A stretch of 64,000 bases of DNA, taken from the NCBI RefSeq assembly GCF_007655255.1, contig NZ_VMYE01000019.1, forward strand, positions 1 through 64,000, given 5' to 3'. Positions 58,577 to 64,000 of this stretch are shown piece by piece. A program made the translations under genes and the position numbers. How positions within the stretch are numbered: the first letter of the stretch is position 1; each line of letters opens with the position of its first letter. The stretch comes from Extensimonas perlucida (GTDB lineage: Bacteria; Pseudomonadota; Gammaproteobacteria; Burkholderiales; Burkholderiaceae_C). Under the pieces are notes generated by a model that was not told the origin of the DNA, ran no database searches, and saw only the letters and a program-made list of their open reading frames with translations.

Positions 58577-61366
58577 TCAGTGCTCCGGCAGCAGCACGTA
58601 GGCGGCGATCACATCCACCGGCAGCAGCGCGCGCACCTGATACTCGCCGCGCGCACGGGCGGCGTCGCGCACGCGGCGATGGTCGGCGAGCAGCAGCTCG
58701 GCGCGCTGCGCGGCCAGCGATTCCAGCGCGGCGTTCTGCTGGGTGAGCGTATCGAGCGCCGCGAGGACGAAGCGCTCGCGCGCGGCGGGCGCCAGTTCGC
58801 CGCCGGCCGGCGCCGCGAACCAGTCGGCCACCGGCGGGGCGATCTGCCACTGCGGGTCGTTCCGGCCGACCAGCGCCACCGGCAGGGCCTCTTCGACCAT
58901 CAGCGTGCGGGCGCCATCGCCGCGGCCGAGCGTGAGCTGGTGGCGCAGGCGCAGCAGCAGCACCGTGGTGAGCTGGGTGACGGCCGGGCTCACCCAGGCG
59001 CCAGTGCGGCCCAGGCGCGCCGGATCGGAGGTGCTCTCGGTGCGTTCATCCAGCGTGAATTCGAGCAGGTGTTCGGCGAGCGTGGCGACCAGCGGATGGG
59101 CGCGGTGGAGCGGACTGCAGCCAGGCGCGGCCGGCGGGGCGAAGTCGAGGTCTATGCGCCCCTCCAAGCCCTGCTCGGCCAGGCGCTCCTTGAGCGCCGG
59201 CGGCAGCGCCAGCAGCGGCACGCGCAGGATCTCCTTGCCGGCGCGACGGCGCACCTCGGGCGCAGCGCCCAGGCGCGCGAGGCTGCGCTCGACGAAGCGG
59301 CGCACGGCCTGCGCATCGCCGAGCGCGCTGCGCGCGCGCTGCCATTCCGGCAGCACCTCTTCAGGCTTGAGGCCGCGCTGGGCGAACACCGTGCGGTTGG
59401 CCTTCGTCCGTTCGGCAAGATCGGTCCAGATGACGTCCAGTTCCCGTGCGGGTGGCAGCTCGCCGAAGTCGAAGGTTTGTTGCACGCCTCGCCCTTGGCG
59501 ACGCAGCAGCACGGCGGACATCAGCGCTTGGGTGAGGCTGTGGTCGTCGTCCGGCAGCGGCACGGGCACGCCGAGTTCGCGGCGGATGGCCTCGGCCTTG
59601 CGCAGGATGACGTTGAGCACCGCGCCATCCACCGGGTTGTTCTCGCCATAGAGCAGCACCGCGCGCACCACGCGCGCCGGCTGTCCGAAGCGGTCCACGC
59701 GCCCTTCGCGCTGCTCGTGGCGCGTGGGGTTCCAGGAGAGGTCGTAGTGCACCACGGCATCGAAGTGCTGCTGGAGGTTCACGCCCTCGGACAGGCAGTC
59801 GGTGGCGATCAGCAAGCGCCGCTCGTGTTCGCCGAGCGCCTCGGCGCGGGCGCGACGTTCCTCGGCCGGTAGCTCGCCGGTGACCACCTCGATGGTGTGT
59901 TTGGGGAAGCGCTGGCGCAAATGGGCGCCCAGGTAGTGGGCGGTGGCGATGTAGCGGCAGAACACCACCGGGGCGTGATCCTTCTCGAACAGCTCGTCCA
60001 GGATCGTCACCAGCCGGGCGAGCTTGGGGTCGTCGCGCTCGCCTTCGAGCTGGCGCGCCCGTTCCAGCAGCGCGCCGAGCGCGGCGTCCTCGGCACCCGG
60101 TTCGACGTCATCTTCGGTGAGGGCATCGCTGCTGCCGTCGAACACGCGCGCGGCGAGTTCTTCGGCGCCGTCCTCGTCGGCCGCCAGACGCCGGGTGGCG
60201 AGCGCCTGCGCCGCCGCGGCCGGACTCGAGGAGACGCAGCGCATCAGCGCCAGCGTGCCCCAGAAGGTGAGGCGCTGGCGGCGCGCGTCCCCACCGGCCT
60301 GTTCGGTGACGGCGGCGCAGTAGTCGAGCACAGCCTCGAAGAACTGCTCCCAGCGCCCGCTGAGGCGATAGGTGGCCTCGGCCACCTCACGGCGTGGGAA
60401 TAGGCCGTCGTCCTGCCAGGCGTCGATGTCCGGTCGGCGGCGCTGCACGTAGTGGGCGGCAAGCGCTTGGCGGAGTTTTTCGCGCGCTTCGCCCTGGGCG
60501 GTGGCGAGCGCCTCGAAGGCCGGCTTGAGCAGCGCGAGCAACCGGTAGAACGCCTGCTCGTCGCCACTGTGCGGGGTGGCGGTGAGCAGCACCAGGTGGC
60601 GCTCGCCGTTGGCGGCCAGCTCCTTGAGCAGCGCGTAACGCAAATGCGTGCGGTCGCTGGCAGACGAGCAGGTGTGGGCCTCGTCGACGATCACCAGCTC
60701 GGGGCAGGCGCGGGCGAATTCGTCGCGCCGCTTCTGGCTTTTGATGTAGTCCAGGCTGACCACGGTGACGGCATGCTGCTCGAACAGGCTCACGCCGACC
60801 GGCAGGCCGCGCTCCAGACGCGCGGCGCTGGCGGCGGTGACCGCGACGGCCGGAAAGTGGAAGCGCTCTGTCAGTTCTCCGACCCACTGCTCGACCAGGT
60901 GTGGCGGGCAGAGCACGGCAAAGCGCTGGATCTCGCCGCGGTCGAACAGCTCGCGGGCGATCAAGAGCGCCTCGATGGTCTTGCCGATGCCCACATCGTC
61001 GGCGATCAGCAGGCGCACCGGGTCGAGCTTGAGCGCCATCAGCAGCGGCACCAGCTGATAGCTGCGCGGTTCGATGCCGATGTTGCCGAAGCTGCGAAAC
61101 GGCCCGGCGCCGCGGCGCAGCGACAGCGTCAGCGCGTCGGCCAGCAGCGCGGCGGTTTCCCGGTTGCCGATGTCGTTGGCCGTGGGAGCAGCGAAGTGCG
61201 CGGGACGGATGTCGGGTTCGAGCCCCAGGTGCAGCCAGGCGGTGTCGGCCTCGGAACCGGACAGCGGGCGCAGGTGCAGGGCCTCAGGCTCGCTGGTGGG
61301 CAGCACCACCCAGTCGCGACCGCGGGCGCGGACCAGGCTGCCGGGGGTGTAGGTCGGTGCGTTCAT
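58577..61366 (-). CDS. SNF2-family helicase (DrmD-like)
   Basis: 929 residues, a two-lobed SF2 ATPase: RSYQLVPLLMAL, Walker A IADDVGIGKTIEALLIAREL (~120), DEAH box VIVDEAHTCSSASD (~225), LTATPHSG, then FCRYIATAHYLG, IATDCLSEGVNLQQ and motif VI HEQREGRVDRFGQ (~549). A C-terminal ~350 residues of mixed helices follow. The GRVDRFGQ ending is that of the RapA/DrmD group. ATG 61366 lies 4 bases after the upstream helicase stop; the frame to 61678 is a shadow of that gene. It probably translocates on DNA rather than unwinding it. Confidence 0.9.
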   Translation of the reverse strand: MNAPTYTPGSLVRARGRDWVVLPTSEPEALHLRPLSGSEADTAWLHLGLEPDIRPAHFAAPTANDIGNRETAALLADALTLSLRRGAGPFRSFGNIGIEPRSYQLVPLLMALKLDPVRLLIADDVGIGKTIEALLIARELFDRGEIQRFAVLCPPHLVEQWVGELTERFHFPAVAVTAASAARLERGLPVGVSLFEQHAVTVVSLDYIKSQKRRDEFARACPELVIVDEAHTCSSASDRTHLRYALLKELAANGERHLVLLTATPHSGDEQAFYRLLALLKPAFEALATAQGEAREKLRQALAAHYVQRRRPDIDAWQDDGLFPRREVAEATYRLSGRWEQFFEAVLDYCAAVTEQAGGDARRQRLTFWGTLALMRCVSSSPAAAAQALATRRLAADEDGAEELAARVFDGSSDALTEDDVEPGAEDAALGALLERARQLEGERDDPKLARLVTILDELFEKDHAPVVFCRYIATAHYLGAHLRQRFPKHTIEVVTGELPAEERRARAEALGEHERRLLIATDCLSEGVNLQQHFDAVVHYDLSWNPTRHEQREGRVDRFGQPARVVRAVLLYGENNPVDGAVLNVILRKAEAIRRELGVPVPLPDDDHSLTQALMSAVLLRRQGRGVQQTFDFGELPPARELDVIWTDLAERTKANRTVFAQRGLKPEEVLPEWQRARSALGDAQAVRRFVERSLARLGAAPEVRRRAGKEILRVPLLALPPALKERLAEQGLEGRIDLDFAPPAAPGCSPLHRAHPLVATLAEHLLEFTLDERTESTSDPARLGRTGAWVSPAVTQLTTVLLLRLRHQLTLGRGDGARTLMVEEALPVALVGRNDPQWQIAPPVADWFAAPAGGELAPAARERFVLAALDTLTQQNAALESLAAQRAELLLADHRRVRDAARARGEYQVRALLPVDVIAAYVLLPEH

Positions 61367-61370
61367 CGGC

Positions 61371-64000
61371 TTAACCAAGCAATTTGGACAATTTTTTGAA
61401 GGACTGGGGCCATGGGGTGCGGTCTTCGCCGAAGCGCACGAAAGTGTAGCCCCGGTCTTCCCATTCGGTTTGCAGGGCGCGCGGCGTATCCGGCAGGGCC
61501 ACGGCCACGTAGTGGTCGGGCCAGTGCAGCAGCAGGTTGTCGGCGTGTTCGGTGGCAAGCGGCGGCGGCAGATCGCCCGTTTCGGTGCCAAACGCCCGTT
61601 GCCAGATCGCTTGCCAGCCTTTGGCTTCGGTTGCATCCGCATCCGCATCCGCTTCCGCACCCCCTGACGGCGGCGCATTGTCCAGCAGTGCGGTTTCGGA
61701 GCAGGCCAGGCGCCACAGGATGCGGCGGGCGTGTTCGTCGCGCCGGTCCAGCAGTTCGTGATCCGGCTGGTTGTAGTACGAGAGCAGGCAGCGGTAGCAA
61801 CCGGCGACGCAGGCAGTGTGGGGCAAGTCCTGCAGGTCGGCGGGCGGCGTCTGCCGCAGGGTCGCCAGATCGTCCGGCAGCTCGAGGTGCAGCAGGCGCA
61901 GCGCGGCCTGGGCGACGCGCGCCAGCGCGTCCGCTTCGCTCACCAGGCGCGACAGCACGCCAGCACCGCCTTCGGTGGCCTCGTAGAACAGCACGCCTTT
62001 GCGTTCGGCGCGGCTCGGCAGCGGTTCGGCCAGCAGTTCGCTTTCTTCGAGCTGGAACACCGACTCGATGCCACGCTTGAGCGCGTACTGCACGGTGGCC
62101 AGGGTCACGTCCGAGCAGGCGCCGGCCGGTTGCAGCAGCAGGGCGTTTTTCTGGTCCTCGACATAGGGCACCACGCGCTGCGGCGGCAGCTTGTCGGGGT
62201 CGGGCTCGGCGGCTGCATTGGCCTCTTCGTTTTCATCTTTTTGCCAGTAGCCGGTCTTGGGACTCAGGTTGAAGCCGAAGACGTTTTTATCCTTGCGCCG
62301 GCGCAGGCCCTTGTTGATGCGGGTGATGGTGGCGCCGGCGCTGTAGCGCAGCTGCACGATGTCGCCCTCGGCGTCGCGCGCCACCAACAGGCGCGCGTCG
62401 ATCCGGCCGTTGCGCCGCGCCCACTGGAAGGTGGTCTGCAACTCGAAGGCTTGGCGCTGGCGCTCCTCGTCGTTGGCGGTGATGCGCTCGGCGGGCTCGG
62501 TGTCGACGGCATCGACACGGTAGAGCTCGCGCACCCACTCGGCGTTGCCAAGATCGGCCTGGCAGGCGTGGCAGCGCTCGTCCTGGATGTCGAAATGGGC
62601 GGCACCGCAGGCCGCGCACAGGCGCGCGGCCAGTGTCGGCAGCCGCTGCTGGCTCGCTGTGCCTTCTTGACTGCCAACGGCGATGCGCACGCGCACCACG
62701 CGAAAGGCGCGGCCCTCGTGATAGACCAGGCTGCGCGGGCCGAACTCGGCGATGCCCAGAAAGCGCGGGCGCTGCAGGAAGGTCTGGTTGCGCGCGCCGT
62801 CGCCGCTGCCCGGCACATAGGCCATCAGCGGCAGGCGCGGGAAGTTGTAGCCGGGCAAAAAGCCTTCGGTTGCAAGGTAGCGGTAGGTGTAGAAGTCGCT
62901 CGACAGCGTCTCGCGGCCGTGCAGCAGCAGCTCGATCTGTTCGATGGCCTGGCGGTGGCGGCGCTTGGCGGCGTCTTTTTCCTTGGGATCGCGCACGGTG
63001 AAGTCGTTGAGCGTGGCCTGGGCCTGGTCGCGCTGGCGCACGGCGCCGTTGAACAGCTCGCGCCAGCGCCGAAAGGCGGCATCGAAGGCATCGACCGCGC
63101 CGTCGAGCACGCGCGCGCAAAAAGCTTCCGCGCCCTCGTACCAGGGCGCTTGCTGCGGGCCGAGCTGGGGCGCGAGGTTGCGCAGGATCGGCAGCGCCTG
63201 GGCCTCGGCATGGCGGCGCACTTCCGGCTGAGCGAAAGCGTCGATCAGCTCCTTGCGCACCGGCAGGCCGGGCTGCTCGGGTTGCACCACGTCGGCAATT
63301 GCCTTGCCGAGCGCCTCACCGCTGGCGGCGAGCCAGATCGCCTGCAGGTGGCTTTCGAGCAACTGACGGTTGGCCAGGTCGATCAAGGGCGCGCGCACCT
63401 CGCCGTGCACCATCTGCCGCGGCTCGCGGAAGAAGAACTGGTCGTGCGGGCTGCGCGCGGCACAGTAGGTGACCACCAGCGCTGCCTGGCCACTGCGCCC
63501 GGCGCGGCCGGCGCGCTGGGCGTAGTTGGCCGGCGTGGGCGGCACGTTGCGCAGATAGACGGCATTGAGCGCCGAGATGTCGACGCCGAGCTCCATGGTC
63601 GGCGAGCAGTAGAGCACCGGCAGAAAGCGCGTGCTCTCGCCGAGGAGCCGGGCGCTGTCGCCCAGTTCGCCGCGCAGGGCCTCTTGGTCCTTGTCGCTAT
63701 AGCGAAAGCGCGCCTCGCGAATCTCGCGCACGCGCGATTCGACCTGGGCGGTGTGCTCGCGGCCCTCGAAGCGGAAGATGGCGGCGCCGCCCGCCTGCAG
63801 GGTCTGCGCCAAGGTGCCGTAGAGCTGGGTGAAAAAGGCGTTGGCGCGGCCGCGTGCGAGCGTGCCGTCGCCAGCCAACAGACGAACGCGCTGGGAGGCG
63901 AGCCGCCAGCCGGGCGCGCGAAACGGCGTGGTGTCGTCACAGCGCACGAACTTGCCGCGCGCGGCGCCGAGCATCCATTCGAGCAGCTCGCGGTAGGCAT
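61371..64000 (-). CDS. SF2 helicase with C-terminal DUF1998 domain, 5' end outside the window
   Basis: At least 876 residues are visible and the frame continues past the right edge, so the start, Walker A and DExH motifs are missing here. The visible part begins in RecA lobe 2: CSPTMELGVDISALNAVYL and PANYAQRAGRAGRSGQAAL (motifs V-VI). A four-Cys knuckle CAACGAAHFDIQDERCHAC follows, then the DUF1998 (MZB) cluster TACVAGCYRCLLSYYNQPDH. The end (WPDHYVAVALPDTP...LSKLLG) could be a degraded nuclease-like fold; this is uncertain. Such proteins correspond to DrmA plus DrmB in one chain, or to DruE/MrfA-like helicases. It is the first visible gene of the operon. Confidence 0.88.
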   Translation of the reverse strand, partial: AYRELLEWMLGAARGKFVRCDDTTPFRAPGWRLASQRVRLLAGDGTLARGRANAFFTQLYGTLAQTLQAGGAAIFRFEGREHTAQVESRVREIREARFRYSDKDQEALRGELGDSARLLGESTRFLPVLYCSPTMELGVDISALNAVYLRNVPPTPANYAQRAGRAGRSGQAALVVTYCAARSPHDQFFFREPRQMVHGEVRAPLIDLANRQLLESHLQAIWLAASGEALGKAIADVVQPEQPGLPVRKELIDAFAQPEVRRHAEAQALPILRNLAPQLGPQQAPWYEGAEAFCARVLDGAVDAFDAAFRRWRELFNGAVRQRDQAQATLNDFTVRDPKEKDAAKRRHRQAIEQIELLLHGRETLSSDFYTYRYLATEGFLPGYNFPRLPLMAYVPGSGDGARNQTFLQRPRFLGIAEFGPRSLVYHEGRAFRVVRVRIAVGSQEGTASQQRLPTLAARLCAACGAAHFDIQDERCHACQADLGNAEWVRELYRVDAVDTEPAERITANDEERQRQAFELQTTFQWARRNGRIDARLLVARDAEGDIVQLRYSAGATITRINKGLRRRKDKNVFGFNLSPKTGYWQKDENEEANAAAEPDPDKLPPQRVVPYVEDQKNALLLQPAGACSDVTLATVQYALKRGIESVFQLEESELLAEPLPSRAERKGVLFYEATEGGAGVLSRLVSEADALARVAQAALRLLHLELPDDLATLRQTPPADLQDLPHTACVAGCYRCLLSYYNQPDHELLDRRDEHARRILWRLACSETALLDNAPPSGGAEADADADATEAKGWQAIWQRAFGTETGDLPPPLATEHADNLLLHWPDHYVAVALPDTPRALQTEWEDRGYTFVRFGEDRTPWPQSFKKLSKLLG
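61633..61658. repeat. In-frame hexanucleotide repeat within the DUF1998 helicase gene
   Basis: ATCCGC repeated three times plus a TTCCGC variant. On the minus strand it encodes an alternating Ala/Asp run (EADADADATEA). Copy-number change would lengthen or shorten an acidic linker without a frameshift. Confidence 0.7.

Overview
The window looks like a high-GC betaproteobacterial chromosome, most likely a member of the Comamonadaceae (Burkholderiales). The evidence is the gene order glnA - small periplasmic protein - ntrB - ntrC, the separate parC/parE genes, the many CoA-dependent catabolic genes with a Liv-type ABC transporter, and at least eight copies of a short intergenic repeat (core AGCGCT...AAGCGCTAGCAGCT) that I associate with this family. 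No taxonomic search was possible.

Layout. 1-416: the 3' end of a 23S rRNA, a 5S rRNA and the rRNA operon terminator. 536-2275: an EI24 membrane protein and a molybdopterin-binding-domain protein. 2312-7451: the nitrogen regulon, with glnA behind two NtrC-like sites and a sigma-54 promoter, then a small periplasmic protein, ntrB and ntrC. 7518-15699 (mostly minus strand): phospholipase D-type synthase, exonuclease III, dihydrofolate reductase, EamA exporter, RmuC and thymidylate synthase, with a hicAB pair and a ~184-bp palindromic element between them. 15834-21766: parC and parE on either side of a Phd/PIN toxin-antitoxin pair and a PaiB-like protein.

21895-51250 is one large catabolic region of two divergent arms. 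The minus-strand arm (34607 down to 21895) encodes two acyl-CoA dehydrogenases, an enoyl-CoA hydratase-like protein, a thiolase, a complete Liv ABC transporter with an acyl-CoA synthetase gene inside it, and a 2-methylacyl-CoA racemase. The plus-strand arm (34808-51250) encodes an SCP2-type thiolase, two MaoC proteins, an SDR, a two-subunit acyl-CoA dehydrogenase, a biotin-dependent acyl-CoA carboxylase (beta and alpha), two crotonases and three acyl-CoA synthetases. A perfect palindrome in the divergent gap is a plausible shared operator. Together the genes describe uptake, activation, epimerisation and beta-oxidation of a branched or cyclic carboxylic acid. The first synthetase of the plus arm carries an in-frame miniature transposable element that adds 55 residues.

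51385-64000 (minus strand, running off the right edge) is a tightly coupled seven-gene array: a helicase with a DUF1998-type C-terminus, a SNF2 helicase, a ~1,305-residue adenine-specific DNA methyltransferase, an OLD-like AAA ATPase, a PIN nuclease, an RNA ligase and an HNH endonuclease. The first three resemble the DISARM class 1 toolkit. The last four form an RNA/DNA cleavage-and-repair tail that I do not recognise from any described system. This is the best candidate for a new defence system in the window.

No gene-free stretch exceeds about 300 bases.
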